Assembly (NCBI RefSeq): GCF_024347575.1
Contig: NZ_AP025503.1
Location: forward strand, 1,054,001 to 1,118,000
Direction of reading: 5' to 3'
DNA: 64,000 nucleotides
DNA from: Vibrio pelagius
GTDB taxonomy: Bacteria; Pseudomonadota; Gammaproteobacteria; Enterobacterales; Vibrionaceae
Part shown: one piece after another, positions 1-9,138 of the stretch
How the letters are laid out: each line of letters opens with the position of its first letter
Position numbering within the stretch: position 1 is the stretch's first letter
Made by a program: the position numbers and the translations under genes
Notes under the pieces: generated by a model
Databases searched by the model: none
Told to the model about the DNA's origin: nothing
The model's input: the letters and a program-made list of their open reading frames with translations, nothing else

Positions 1-2856
1 CTGACTTTTCCAAATATCATATTGCGCGCAAGCATTCTCGAATACCCACTCGTCAATTTGTCCAATTAAACCAAGCTCTTCCGCGAGTGGGATAAAGTTG
101 TTCGGAGGGACAATACCCAGCTCTCTGTTTTGGATTCTGACTAACACCTCAAAGCCGATGACTTTACCACTTTGGACAGATACTTGGGGTTGGTAGTGAA
201 GCACAAAGCTGTGTGTGGCGATTGCTTCCCGAAGAATCACTTCATGGGTGTTTCTGCGTATACTTTTCTGTTCAATTTGTTTGTTGTAAAAGGCGTAGCC
301 GTTTCTCCCTTGTGACTTGGCTTGATACATCGCGCTGTCACCTCGCTTTAGTAGCGTCTGAGCATCGCGTCCATCATTTGGAAAGATGCTGATCCCCAAA
401 CTCAGCGTAACGAAAATAGGCTTATCGCACACGATTACTTCCGTTTTAAAGCTCTCAAATATTCTCTGTGCAATGTCTATGACATCCTGTTCTGTGTGGA
501 TATCAGGAAGGATAATGACGAACTCATCACCGCCTAATCTTGCTAATACGTCTCTAGAGCGCAGTGATTGATTGAGACGCTCAGATAGCTTAATGAGAAG
601 TTGGTCGCCTGCCGCATGTCCCATTGAATCATTGATGTACTTGAAATGATCTAAGTCGAGGAACATGATCGCAAACTTCTTCTTGTCCTGAGAAGAGAAG
701 CGAATCGTTTCATCTAGCTTGTCCTGAAATAACGTTCTATTGGGCAGCCCTGTCAATACGTCTGAGTAGGCGAGGTTTTTAATCTTCTCTTCCTGTAGGC
801 GCTTTTCAGTAATGTCTTCAAACACGCCACGATAACCGCTGAAAGCTCCGTTCTTGGTGATGGGTTTTGCGGATACAAGTAAGCAGACGATGCGCCCGTC
901 CTGATGTTTGAACCAACATTCAACGTCGACCAGATTTTGTTGCCCTTGCATTGCGTTCAGGTAGCTATTGCTTTCTTGAATATTGAACTGGTTAATCCGT
1001 TTTCCAATAAGATCACTTGGTTGATAGCCGATGATCTCGCTTGAAGAGTGTGAGCAATAGGTGAAGCGATGGTCGACGTTGGTTTCCCAAAGCCAATTTG
1101 AAGTGCTGTGGGCGATATCGCTGAATCTTTCTTCCGCTTTCTTTAGATCCTGAATCAGCATTTCATTTTTCAGTGCGGAACTGATGATGGCACGCAAGTT
1201 TTCAAATGCTGTGCCTTTTCGACTACTGAGGTTGACGGTCATAAAGCCAATCGGTTTGTTGGCAAACGACAGCGGGAACACCATCAAAGAGTAGCGTTGC
1301 TGGTAAGCGTGGACATTATTGGGAATCAGATGGTTGGCGTTAAACACCTTTTTATCTGATGGAACGGGCTGATTGTTACGAACCGAAATGATATTGGTTG
1401 CGGTGAGTGTCTCGGCGTGGATATCGTTGAAAATAGATATGTACATTTCCGAGAGCTTTAAGATGTCGATGGCGTACTTTTTGATAGTCCCAAGGTCGAA
1501 AGAAGCGTTGAGATTATTGACGATAGCCCGAAAATAGTTGAGATAGTACTCAGTTTCAAAGCTCTGAAACTTAATCGCTGTCTGTTCTATCCTGTTTTTG
1601 AGTGTCGTCAGATCCGCTATGAATTTGGTTAACTTTGCGGGTTGGGTACTCAGCTCAAGATACTTTAATGCATTTATTTGAAATTTCGACGCAACTTCTA
1701 GCCAAAACAGAACATCATCAGACTCCAATGACTCGTCCAAAGTTTGTTTTAGAAGCTTCAACACATCTGTGTAGTCATTGTTTTCCAAAGCCCGATGAAA
1801 AGTATCCAGAACGCACTGAACCCGCTCGCTGCTGATTGCGCCCTTATGTTGTGCGATCACGTGAACAATGTGTTCATGGGTATCATCGAAGATAGCTTGT
1901 TTGTCGGTATTTAGAAGTCCGTTATTGTGTGCTTGGTTGTGGTTAAACTCTCTCGTGTTACAGCCGCATGATTCACGAATAACTAACGATGTAGGGATCT
2001 TAACTTCATCGACAGGAGGCTGTCCTTCGATCTGTGCAATTACTTCTATGGCTGCGGCTCGGCCTAATTCGAACAGAGGCTCTCTGATGCTGGTTAGCGG
2101 TGGCTCAGAAAATGCGCCTTCCAATGTGTCCATTGAACCAACAACGGCTAAATCTTGAGGTACCTTAATTCCTAACTCTTGGCAGGCTTCAACTACTCCT
2201 AATGCTTGGTTGTCGTTTATGGTAACTACGGCATCGATAGGTTTATTTTTGTCAGACAAAAAACATTCAAATTCCTGTTTGGCAGAACGCTTTTTTAGGT
2301 CAGAATAGAGCACGAGATCAGGATCGAAAGGGATGTCGTATTTTTCTAGTTGGGCTCTGTAGATGTGCATTCTCTGCTCAGAAGAAGCGTGATGCTCAGG
2401 GCCGCGGATCAAGAGAATGTTACGGTAATGATGAACGTTGATAAAATGATCAAAAAGATCTGAAAAGCCGGTTTCGTAATCGGTTGAGATACTGGTGTAG
2501 GGGCTGATTTTACTGCCGATATTGACGATAGGCACATTAGAGAACTGCCCGATGAAATTAGCACTTTCTCTTTCATTAACAAAGCGCATATGAGAGCTGA
2601 ATGGACTGATGACGCCGGAAATTAGCCCCATATTGACGAGATCAAATACCTTATCCCGTGCCAGCGTTAGATGGTCTGTCGATTTAATGACTCCGCCACA
2701 AAAGCCGATGATGTTGTAATTACGCTGCTCTGCTACGTGGGCGGCACCTCGCATGATGCCTTCGTGGTAGTGAGAGGTCATAGAGCCCACTAAAACCGCT
2801 ATCGTAGGACGTCCATTTTGTAAGCCCACCATCGATTTTTGTAGAGAGTCACTCAT
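1..2856 (-). CDS. LacI-type sensor / PAS / GGDEF / EAL c-di-GMP protein (3' end beyond window)
   Basis: An open frame of 952 codons runs from an ATG at 2856 to the left edge without a stop, so the C-terminus is missing. Domains in order: a LacI/periplasmic-binding-like sugar-sensor domain (about residues 15-345, ending in the IRESCGC motif typical of this type), a linker with GAF-like features (about 345-570), a PAS domain (about 575-690), a GGDEF domain (about 697-855) with intact GGDEF at residues 775-779 (bases 520-534) and an upstream RSRD inhibitory I-site, then the start of an EAL domain whose signature reads EVL (near residue 903). There is no DNA-binding HTH before the sensor domain, no signal peptide and no membrane segment, so it is probably cytosolic. 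By family it should make and/or break c-di-GMP in response to a small ligand. Which activity dominates cannot be told from the partial EAL. Confidence 0.9.
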   Translation of the reverse strand, partial: MSDSLQKSMVGLQNGRPTIAVLVGSMTSHYHEGIMRGAAHVAEQRNYNIIGFCGGVIKSTDHLTLARDKVFDLVNMGLISGVISPFSSHMRFVNERESANFIGQFSNVPIVNIGSKISPYTSISTDYETGFSDLFDHFINVHHYRNILLIRGPEHHASSEQRMHIYRAQLEKYDIPFDPDLVLYSDLKKRSAKQEFECFLSDKNKPIDAVVTINDNQALGVVEACQELGIKVPQDLAVVGSMDTLEGAFSEPPLTSIREPLFELGRAAAIEVIAQIEGQPPVDEVKIPTSLVIRESCGCNTREFNHNQAHNNGLLNTDKQAIFDDTHEHIVHVIAQHKGAISSERVQCVLDTFHRALENNDYTDVLKLLKQTLDESLESDDVLFWLEVASKFQINALKYLELSTQPAKLTKFIADLTTLKNRIEQTAIKFQSFETEYYLNYFRAIVNNLNASFDLGTIKKYAIDILKLSEMYISIFNDIHAETLTATNIISVRNNQPVPSDKKVFNANHLIPNNVHAYQQRYSLMVFPLSFANKPIGFMTVNLSSRKGTAFENLRAIISSALKNEMLIQDLKKAEERFSDIAHSTSNWLWETNVDHRFTYCSHSSSEIIGYQPSDLIGKRINQFNIQESNSYLNAMQGQQNLVDVECWFKHQDGRIVCLLVSAKPITKNGAFSGYRGVFEDITEKRLQEEKIKNLAYSDVLTGLPNRTLFQDKLDETIRFSSQDKKKFAIMFLDLDHFKYINDSMGHAAGDQLLIKLSERLNQSLRSRDVLARLGGDEFVIILPDIHTEQDVIDIAQRIFESFKTEVIVCDKPIFVTLSLGISIFPNDGRDAQTLLKRGDSAMYQAKSQGRNGYAFYNKQIEQKSIRRNTHEVILREAIATHSFVLHYQPQVSVQSGKVIGFEVLVRIQNRELGIVPPNNFIPLAEELGLIGQIDEWVFENACAQYDIWKSQ

Positions 2857-3156
2857 AATACTAACTGCCTTGCTATTTTTATTTGTATTATTTATCTACG
2901 TAAGGAAAAGGCAAACTCTCAACTCTGGGAGCGTGATCTCGTTAGCTATCCATACACAGTTCGAATAGATAGTTATGAAGTGAGTCATGTTTTGCTTATG
3001 GCAGCTTTTGACGGTGTTTTGATTTCTTTTTAAGTCGCATGAAGAGTAAAACGATGAATATTTGAAACGTAAAAACGCAATTTTGTACAAAAGCTTCGTG
3101 AACTTATAGAGTAGAGTGATGAATTGAGAGGATGTCGATACCTAAGGAACGGCGTA
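2857..3156. other. Intergenic region between the divergent c-di-GMP gene and AraC gene
   Basis: This 300-bp divergent, AT-rich spacer must hold the promoters of both flanking genes. I see no strong palindrome, RNA or small gene in it. Short reading frames here lack a credible ribosome site. Confidence 0.5.
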
Positions 3157-3984
3157 ATGAAGAAAGCGAAAAAGGAAAAGGCGGATTATAAAATCACAGA
3201 AGAGCTTGGTGGCCTTGAGATCCTGAACGCAGAATATGAGAAGCAGAATTTCTCTCGCCATAGCCATGAAGGGTACACGCTAGGAGTGATTGAGCAGGGC
3301 GCACAACGCTTTTATCGCACAGGCGGGCATCACATTGCTCCTCAAGATGCCATTATTTTGGTCAATGCCGATGAAGTGCATAGTGGGCATTCTGCTACAG
3401 AAGGTGGCTGGGCGTATCGTGCTATGTACCCGTTGCCAGAACAACTTGCGAAAATAACCCAGGAGCTTAACTTACCCAATTATGGTGCGCCTTATTTTCC
3501 GCGTGCGGTGGTTGAAGATCCTGAACTCGCCAATCAGCTACGTCTGGTCTTCAATACTATTGATGAATCGGACAATCGTTTACTGCGTGAGACTTTGATG
3601 TACGGCATGTTAGTCAAGCTTATCAGTCGCCATGGTAAAAGCCCGCTCAAACCTCAACTCGACAGCAAAACGCAGCGACAACTTGTGTTGGTTAAAGAGT
3701 TTCTCGATGACTTTCCACAGGCCGATGTCTCTTTGGAAGAGTTGTCAAAGCTAGCGGCTCTGAGTCCATACCACTTAGTTCGTTCATTCCAAAAAGAGTT
3801 TGGTTTACCGCCTCATGCCTATCAAATCCAGTCTCGTTTGCGCCTTGCGAGAACGCTGCTCAAACGTGGTCACTCTATATCGGATACGGCTCAAGAGTGC
3901 GGCTTTCACGATCAGAGTCATTTTCATCGACACTTTAAAAAGGCTAATGGTTACACGCCCGGGCAATACATTAAGATGTTATAA
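3157..3984 (+). CDS. AraC-family transcriptional regulator
   Basis: A 275-residue protein with an N-terminal cupin-like ligand domain (about residues 20-150; the HSHEGYTLG segment is typical of AraC_binding) and a C-terminal pair of AraC helix-turn-helix units (about 175-272; LAALSPYHLVRSFQKEFG, then SISDTAQECGFHDQSHFHRHFKK). An upstream in-frame TTG at 3124 exists, but the ATG at 3157 has an AAGGA ribosome site 7-8 bases before it and is the better start. It lies about 85 bp before azlC on the same strand. AraC regulators of this type often sit beside AzlCD exporters, so it probably senses an amino acid or related molecule and controls azlCD. That is inference from context. Confidence 0.9.
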   Translation: MKKAKKEKADYKITEELGGLEILNAEYEKQNFSRHSHEGYTLGVIEQGAQRFYRTGGHHIAPQDAIILVNADEVHSGHSATEGGWAYRAMYPLPEQLAKITQELNLPNYGAPYFPRAVVEDPELANQLRLVFNTIDESDNRLLRETLMYGMLVKLISRHGKSPLKPQLDSKTQRQLVLVKEFLDDFPQADVSLEELSKLAALSPYHLVRSFQKEFGLPPHAYQIQSRLRLARTLLKRGHSISDTAQECGFHDQSHFHRHFKKANGYTPGQYIKML

Positions 3985-4069
3985 CGCTTAATATTGAGCA
4001 AGTTTGTACAATCGCGAATAACATAGGTTACCTAAATTGTTCCCTAAGATTAAAAATGGAAGTTTCAAT

Positions 4070-4789
4070 ATGACGAGAAAATCTCAGCTTTGGAAAGGGG
4101 CAGTAGCCGGGATACCGTTGAGTATTGCGGTGATTCCTTGGGGAATATTGGCGGGCTCATATGCCATAGATGCAGGGCTCGACCCTCTTCAAGCACAAGC
4201 GATGTCTGCGATTCTCTTTGCCGGTTCAGCGCAGCTGGTTGCGGCGGGTATGTTTAAGGCTGGAATTGGCTTAGGCGCCATGTTACTGACCACGCTGTTC
4301 ATTACGTCACGCCACTTTTTATACAGCGTCTCTATGCGCGATAAAATCAGTGATTTACCGACACGATGGCGTTTACTGTTGGGTTTCTGGCTGACAGATG
4401 AACTGTTTGCGATCTGCAGCGGTCAATCCAAACAAGAGTTCAATCGTTGGTATGCGGCAGGCGTTGGAGGTGTGTTCTATCTCTTCTGGAATCTGGCGAG
4501 TTTGGTCGGCATTGTCGCAGGTAGCCAAATTCCATCTCTGAATGAAATTGGTTTGGATTTCGCCGTGGCAGCAACCTTCATTGCGCTAGTCTTCCCGCTG
4601 ATTAATACCATGCCAGTTATTGTGTGCGTACTTGTTTCATTGCTGGTGTCTGTGGTGCTGACGGTTAACCAAATCGAAGGCGCGTTAATGGTGGCTGCAA
4701 TTGCGGGTATGCTTTCTGGCTTCCTTTGTGAAAGTTATAAAGATGGCAATATTTCAAGTCATTCGATCACAGAAGGAGAGTCATCATGA
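4070..4789 (+). CDS. azlC: AzlC family branched-chain amino acid export permease, large subunit
   Basis: A 239-residue membrane protein with hydrophobic segments throughout and the AzlC family opening (WKGAVAGIPLSIAVIPWGILAG) followed by the FAGSAQLVA segment. In characterised systems AzlC pairs with the small AzlD subunit to export branched-chain amino acids or analogues across the inner membrane. The ATG at 4070 has GGAAG upstream, so I prefer it to an in-frame TTG at 4037. Its stop overlaps the azlD start by four bases (ATGA), which implies translational coupling. The real substrate is unknown. Confidence 0.88.
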   Translation: MTRKSQLWKGAVAGIPLSIAVIPWGILAGSYAIDAGLDPLQAQAMSAILFAGSAQLVAAGMFKAGIGLGAMLLTTLFITSRHFLYSVSMRDKISDLPTRWRLLLGFWLTDELFAICSGQSKQEFNRWYAAGVGGVFYLFWNLASLVGIVAGSQIPSLNEIGLDFAVAATFIALVFPLINTMPVIVCVLVSLLVSVVLTVNQIEGALMVAAIAGMLSGFLCESYKDGNISSHSITEGESS

Positions 4790-5115
4790 TCTGGTTAACC
4801 ATACTGTTAATGACGGCGATTGTGTTTGTGAGTCGTTATCTGTTTCTTGAGCCTGCAGTGCCACTTCGTTTAAACGCTTCTGCACGTAGACTACTGCGCT
4901 ACTCTGGCCCAGCGGTATTGACGGCGATCTGGGGGCCCATTGTATTTGCTCCAGAGAAAGAGCTATGGGTGAGTGCAGAAAACCCTTACTTAATCGCAGC
5001 GCTAGTGACTTTTTTGTTGATCTGGAAAACAGGTAATGTGCTCGTCACCATTCTGCTCAGTATGGGAGTCTTTCTTTTGTATAACTTGGTGTTAGTCGAT
5101 TATCTTTTTCACTAA
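4786..5115 (+). CDS. azlD: AzlD family amino acid export subunit
   Basis: A 109-residue protein with about four hydrophobic helices and the AzlD-type conserved segment RRLLRYSGPAVLTAIWGPI. It overlaps azlC by four bases and is followed at once by a strong terminator, so the transcription unit is azlCD, possibly starting at the araC-type gene. The partner of AzlC in a two-component exporter. Confidence 0.88.
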   Translation: MIWLTILLMTAIVFVSRYLFLEPAVPLRLNASARRLLRYSGPAVLTAIWGPIVFAPEKELWVSAENPYLIAALVTFLLIWKTGNVLVTILLSMGVFLLYNLVLVDYLFH

Positions 5116-5117
5116 TA

Positions 5118-5148
5118 AAAACAGGGCCCATTTGAGCCCTGTTTTTTT
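5118..5148. terminator. Bidirectional intrinsic terminator after azlD / DUF3297 gene
   Basis: A perfect 8-bp stem (AACAGGGC pairing with GCCCTGTT) with an 8-base loop is followed by T7 on the plus strand and a T-rich run on the minus strand. It lies between the convergent azlD and the gene at 5160-5408. Confidence 0.9.
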
Positions 5149-5159
5149 GTGTTCTCAGC

Positions 5160-5408
5160 TTACTTGTAGAAAGCTTCAACTGTGCCTTTCAATGTGATTA
5201 GCATTGGACGACCGAAACGATCTAGCGCTTTAGGTGAAGGGATTTTTACCCAACCTTCGCTGATGCAGTACTCTTCAACGTCAGTACGCTCTTTGCCGTT
5301 TAGACGAATGCCGATGTGGTGTTCGAAACACTCCGCTACATGGTGTGGGCTGCGTGGGTTACCTGCTAGACGATCTGGTAGAGCTGGCTTTGCTGTGTTA
5401 TCTGTCAT
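5160..5408 (-). CDS. DUF3297 family protein
   Basis: A small soluble 82-residue protein (starts MTDNTAKPALPDRLAG; HHVAECFEHHIGIRLNGKER, then EYCISEGWVKIP) that I recognise as the conserved proteobacterial DUF3297 family. No function is established. It reads toward the shared terminator at 5118-5148 and appears monocistronic. The opposite strand carries an equally long open frame, but the minus-strand protein is the conserved one. Confidence 0.85.
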   Translation of the reverse strand: MTDNTAKPALPDRLAGNPRSPHHVAECFEHHIGIRLNGKERTDVEEYCISEGWVKIPSPKALDRFGRPMLITLKGTVEAFYK

Positions 5409-5613
5409 GATGCTTACTTACAGTAAATAAAAAGTGCGTCATTGTAGACAAAATAAGACCTGAGCATCAAGAAAAGTTGTCATTATTCTAGGGTTATTTG
5501 TCAGGTTGGAGCGAACCGTGAATAAGCCCGTCGGGTTATTAGGCAATTCCACTCGCTATGCATAGACAGAGCGTTTACCATGTAGCATAAATTTGTATTT
5601 GGAAGTAACTACT

Positions 5614-5949
5614 ATGTCTTTTCCTCCTTGTCCGAGCTGCAGCTCTGAATTTGTTTATCAAGATCAAAACCACCTCATTTGCCCTGAATGCGCTTATGAG
5701 TGGAACCCTGAAGAAGTCGCGAAAGAGAACGAGCTCAACATCAAAGATGCGAACGGAAGCTTGTTGGCGGAAGGGGATAAGATCACTTTGGCTAAAGACC
5801 TAAAAGTCAAAGGCAGTTCTCTGGTGTTAAAGATTGGCACCAAAGGGGTTATCAAACGAATGAACGACGGCAAAGACCACCAGTTAGACTGCAAGCTTGA
5901 TGGTGCTGGTGAAATGATGGTGACTGCTAAGTATGTGAAAAAGGCGTAG
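5614..5949 (+). CDS. yjdM: YjdM (PhnA-type) zinc-ribbon protein
   Basis: A 111-residue protein with an N-terminal zinc ribbon (CPSC at residues 6-9 and CPEC near 25-28) and the C-terminal PhnA-type beta domain (KVKGSSLVLKIGTKGVIKR). Formerly called alkylphosphonate utilisation protein PhnA, but the family does not itself cleave phosphonates and its exact role is unclear. The ATG at 5614 has GGAAG about eight bases upstream and gives the usual family length, so an in-frame TTG at 5593 is rejected as the start. Confidence 0.9.
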   Translation: MSFPPCPSCSSEFVYQDQNHLICPECAYEWNPEEVAKENELNIKDANGSLLAEGDKITLAKDLKVKGSSLVLKIGTKGVIKRMNDGKDHQLDCKLDGAGEMMVTAKYVKKA

Positions 5950-6096
5950 CATGTCGCTTTGGAGAGTTGGGTGAGACTGTGTATTACCCCTCAAAATCAA
6001 GATTTGTTTTGTTCGAAACTGCTAAGTATGCAAAAAGTCGACGTGAATACATGATATATACTGAAGTCACTGCTTTGTAACCATGAAGGTGACGAA

Positions 6097-6363
6097 ATGT
6101 CGAAAACCACTAAGCTACAAAACGAAGACAAACTGTTTAAAAAGGCGATGGAAGTTGGAACTAAGCTAGCCGAAATGCAAGGCTTTAAGCTCAATGACCC
6201 GAGCATGTCACAGTCGGTAAAAGCAAAGGCTATCTATTTATTTTTAGTCGATGCAAAGCAAATTACGCCTCTCCCTGCTGACAAGCAAGAAGGTAAGGAT
6301 ATTAAAAAGCGCCTTGCCGTTTGGATTCACAGTGCCTTGCCAGAGGGTGATCCTCTTAAATAA
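6097..6363 (+). CDS. Small conserved protein, probably DUF5062 family
   Basis: A soluble, lysine-rich 88-residue helical protein (MSKTTKLQNEDKLFKKAMEV..., ending ALPEGDPLK). It resembles the Vibrio DUF5062 family as I remember it; no function is known. ATG at 6097 is preceded by an AAGGTGA ribosome site. It is followed directly by a strong hairpin terminator, so it seems to be a single-gene unit. Confidence 0.7.
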   Translation: MSKTTKLQNEDKLFKKAMEVGTKLAEMQGFKLNDPSMSQSVKAKAIYLFLVDAKQITPLPADKQEGKDIKKRLAVWIHSALPEGDPLK

Positions 6364-6375
6364 GCAAATGAATAT

Positions 6376-6416
6376 AAAAATCCCCAATCAGTCTAGCCTC
6401 TGATTGGGGATTTTTT
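6376..6416. terminator. Bidirectional intrinsic terminator
   Basis: A 15-bp stem (arms 6376-6390 and 6401-6415) with a 10-base loop and T runs in both directions, placed between the convergent genes ending at 6363 and 6453. Confidence 0.92.
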
Positions 6417-6452
6417 GCATGTCAAACGTCTTGGGCTGCGTTTTAGTTCTGA

Positions 6453-6740
6453 TTACGCTTTGCAGTAAACACGCGCGTCACGCGGAGTGTAGATGCCAAA
6501 TGTTACTGTGCGCAGTAGACCGTTAACGAACGTCTCTTGAACTTCGACTTTTGCTACTTTATCTGCACTGCCACAAACTTTCGCAGCATCGATCTCTTTT
6601 TCTTGAGCCAGACCGTTAATAAAGAAGTGTTGTGGCGCTTCTGATGTTACTTCTGCTTCGTCTGGTGCCATAACAAATGTTTGTTGAGCACAGCCTGTTG
6701 CTACCATAGATAGTGCCGCGATAAGAATTAGCTTTTTCAT
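6453..6740 (-). CDS. bor: Bor/Iss family lipoprotein
   Basis: A 95-residue lipoprotein with signal peptide and lipobox (MVATGCAQQ) followed by the characteristic Bor family sequence: HFFINGLAQEKEIDAAKVCG and then ETFVNGLLRTVTFGIYTPR. Lambda Bor and plasmid Iss are outer-membrane lipoproteins linked to serum resistance in E. coli. Chromosomal Bor-like proteins in vibrios have no assigned role. I take the ATG at 6740, which has GGAG upstream, rather than the one four codons earlier. No other phage genes lie nearby. Confidence 0.87.
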   Translation of the reverse strand: MKKLILIAALSMVATGCAQQTFVMAPDEAEVTSEAPQHFFINGLAQEKEIDAAKVCGSADKVAKVEVQETFVNGLLRTVTFGIYTPRDARVYCKA

Positions 6741-6836
6741 AGTGTTCTCCATTGAGTAATCATGTTTCGGTTAACCAACGCTCAGCGGTGCTGGATAACG
6801 GTTGATGGAGTCAATTATTCCAAAGTTCTTATTTTG

Positions 6837-8183
6837 TTACTGTATAGGTTTGTCAGGTTCAGAATTACATTTAGGAAAGTGCAGTGTAAATTGTGCACCG
6901 CCCAAGAGTTTACTGCGACGAACAGTGATGTAACCATCGTGCTGCTCACACACTTTCTGAACAATAGATAGCCCTAAACCGTGCCCACTCTTGCCCTTGT
7001 TCCGTGCTTCATTGCCGACATAGAAAGGGTCAAACAGGTGCGCTATATGCTTGTCATCGACACCAGGGCCATCATCATGAATGTGAATCGCAAGGTAATT
7101 CCGATCGCCGGATGCATTTTCTTCCTCTGATAGCTCAATGAATACTTGCGCATCGGCAAACTTAAAGGCATTACGAATCACGTTGTCTAATGCTCTTTTG
7201 AGTAGGTTTTCATCAGCGTTAATCTTCTCTTGAGTCAGTGTTGTGTCGACAGACAGAAGCACAAGATTGAGCGATGTTTCTCGATGCCAGCGCGGTAAGG
7301 TGACTTTGAGATAGTCACTTAAAACTAATTCTTCGCACTCTGGCTCTACTCTTTGACTGTCGAGCCTAGAAAAGTAAAGAAGTTCGTCTACCATGCTTTC
7401 CATCTCTTCAGTGTCTTCGACAATGCTCTCAATGGTCGTAAGTTGTTCGTCACTCAGCGTCGTGTCTTTAAGCAGTTCGGCCTGCCATTGGATTCTAAAA
7501 ACGGGTGTGCGCAGTTCATGGGCGATGGCGTTGGTGAGTGAACGATTGGTACTAATCAGGTGTTCTATATGGTCAGCCATAACATTGAACGATTGGTTTA
7601 ATGTACCGATGGCACTACCACTGGAGGTAGTAACTCGAGTCGAAAAGTCACCAGAAGCAAAGCTCAATGTCGCCTTTTCAAGTTTTTTGACACGACAGAA
7701 AATGATAAATAAGTGACCCAGTGTGTAGACAACAAAGCTGGCAATAAAAAATAGCCACAGTAGGTCATCTTCCAACTCAATCTTTTGACGGACTAGCGTC
7801 TTTTCATCGGGAGCATAACGATATAGCGCATCTGAACCCGCGAAGTGAAACCAAAGATCGCGCTCATCATCAAACAAGATAGATTTTTCTGGGTGGCGTT
7901 TAAAAAAGTCACTGATGGCAACGGGAGCCGGGTCATCGATTGAATAACGGCTAAGCGTATGACGAGTCGTCTTTGCAAACTGCTCAATGGCTTTTTCCGC
8001 TTCGGTCACGCCTTGATTTAAAGCGATATTCTCAACTAATTGTTGGTGGGCGCTTGCTTCATAATCTTCTAGAACAAACTCGTAATCTGTGGTCCATTGG
8101 TAGACTGAAAACTCGTAAGCAACCAAACCCGCCATAAAGCAGGCGAATAGGCCTAAAATGGATTCCAGATAGATGCGTTTCAT
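6837..8183 (-). CDS. Two-component sensor histidine kinase
   Basis: A 448-residue kinase: N-terminal membrane helix (about 8-25), a periplasmic sensor loop of about 115 residues, a second helix (about 141-162), HAMP linker (about 163-212), HisKA with phospho-accepting His222 (AIAHELRTP), and HATPase with N box (NVIRNAFKF), G1 (DDGPGVD) and G2 (GHGLGLSIV). The ATG at 8183 starts a normal membrane segment; an upstream in-frame ATG at 8237 would overlap the regulator gene and lacks support. It lies 31 bp downstream of its response regulator. The organisation and the unusual ELRTPVFR box recall RstB, but I do not assign a name. The signal is unknown. Confidence 0.9.
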   Translation of the reverse strand: MKRIYLESILGLFACFMAGLVAYEFSVYQWTTDYEFVLEDYEASAHQQLVENIALNQGVTEAEKAIEQFAKTTRHTLSRYSIDDPAPVAISDFFKRHPEKSILFDDERDLWFHFAGSDALYRYAPDEKTLVRQKIELEDDLLWLFFIASFVVYTLGHLFIIFCRVKKLEKATLSFASGDFSTRVTTSSGSAIGTLNQSFNVMADHIEHLISTNRSLTNAIAHELRTPVFRIQWQAELLKDTTLSDEQLTTIESIVEDTEEMESMVDELLYFSRLDSQRVEPECEELVLSDYLKVTLPRWHRETSLNLVLLSVDTTLTQEKINADENLLKRALDNVIRNAFKFADAQVFIELSEEENASGDRNYLAIHIHDDGPGVDDKHIAHLFDPFYVGNEARNKGKSGHGLGLSIVQKVCEQHDGYITVRRSKLLGGAQFTLHFPKCNSEPDKPIQ

Positions 8184-8214
8184 GACTCTCTCGCTATTAA
8201 AGTGGCTGTGTGAA

Positions 8215-8919
8215 CTAACCCCAAGCGGTGGAAACAAATAGGTAACCTTTGCCTCTTAGCGTCTGTATTTTGTCTGCTGGGGAGCCGTGGTCACCAAGCA
8301 GCTTTCTAAGGCGAACTACTTTGTTATCTACGGTGCGGTCAAATCCGTCATACTCAATCCCTCTGAGTTCTTGTGTGAGCAGATCTCTTGAAAGGGCAGT
8401 GTCCGGTTTGTTAGCCAGTATCCACAGTAAGTCGAATTCACTATCCGTCAGAGGAATCGCAGTTTGCTCAAGTTCGCAGCGTTTATATTTGTTGTTTAAC
8501 ATCAGCTGACCAAACTGCAGCACATCTTCATCGTGCTCAATTGTTTGGCTCTCGCTTTGGCGACGCAGAAGACTCCGAACTCTCGCCAATAAAACTCGAG
8601 GTTTCGTCGGTTTGATAACATAGTCGTCGGCTCCGGTCTCTAGCCCCGCGACATGATCAAAATCATCATCACTTGCGGTCAGCATTAGAATCTTACCTTT
8701 GAAGTGTGCATGTGTCTGTCGGCAGATTGTAAGGCCATCCATGACAGGCAGCATCAGGTCGAGTAGAACAATATCGGGTTGGTGCTCTAGCATGTGGTCA
8801 ATCGCTTCACTGCCATCATCTAATGTCGTCACATCAAAACCTTGGGTAACAAAGTAACTCTTTAATAGCTGTTGAAGCTTCAAGTCGTCTTCTACGATGA
8901 GCATGGAATGTTGTGTCAT
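8215..8919 (-). CDS. OmpR/PhoB-family response regulator
   Basis: A 234-residue regulator. The receiver domain (about 1-120) has acidic pocket residues ED near 10-11, phospho-acceptor Asp54 (VLLDLMLP) and a conserved Lys in VIKP. A winged-helix DNA-binding domain follows (about 135-232; LTDSEFDLLWILANKPD, then RTVDNKVVRLRKLLG). First gene of a two-gene unit with the downstream kinase. RstA-like in general layout; target genes cannot be deduced. The gene starts divergently from the lipoprotein gene at 9139. Confidence 0.92.
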   Translation of the reverse strand: MTQHSMLIVEDDLKLQQLLKSYFVTQGFDVTTLDDGSEAIDHMLEHQPDIVLLDLMLPVMDGLTICRQTHAHFKGKILMLTASDDDFDHVAGLETGADDYVIKPTKPRVLLARVRSLLRRQSESQTIEHDEDVLQFGQLMLNNKYKRCELEQTAIPLTDSEFDLLWILANKPDTALSRDLLTQELRGIEYDGFDRTVDNKVVRLRKLLGDHGSPADKIQTLRGKGYLFVSTAWG

Positions 8920-9138
8920 AAGTTTATGGCCGTATTGTATAAAAGGTTAAGATTAAGAACGCTAGTCACAGTGTAAATCATGGGTGCAAAGTCTATCGTT
9001 CCATCCCATTAGCGTGCTGTATTATAAAGCATGGAAATGTATTGTAGTGATGTGGTACGACATTTCCATACATCACTCAGACAGCTAATGACAAAAAGAT
9101 TCCTTAGAATTTTCTTCAAACCAACATTGGAGAAAATT

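Noticed and set aside
1635..2158. Plus-strand open frames opposite the c-di-GMP gene
   Set aside because: They lie wholly inside the long, domain-rich minus-strand frame and have no recognisable content or ribosome sites.
5182..5430. An 82-codon plus-strand frame antisense to the DUF3297 gene
   Set aside because: Same length as the minus-strand gene but with arginine/serine-rich non-protein-like composition; the minus-strand product matches a known family.
7393..7716. 107-codon plus-strand frame within the histidine kinase
   Set aside because: Shadow of the HisKA/HAMP coding region; no ribosome site.
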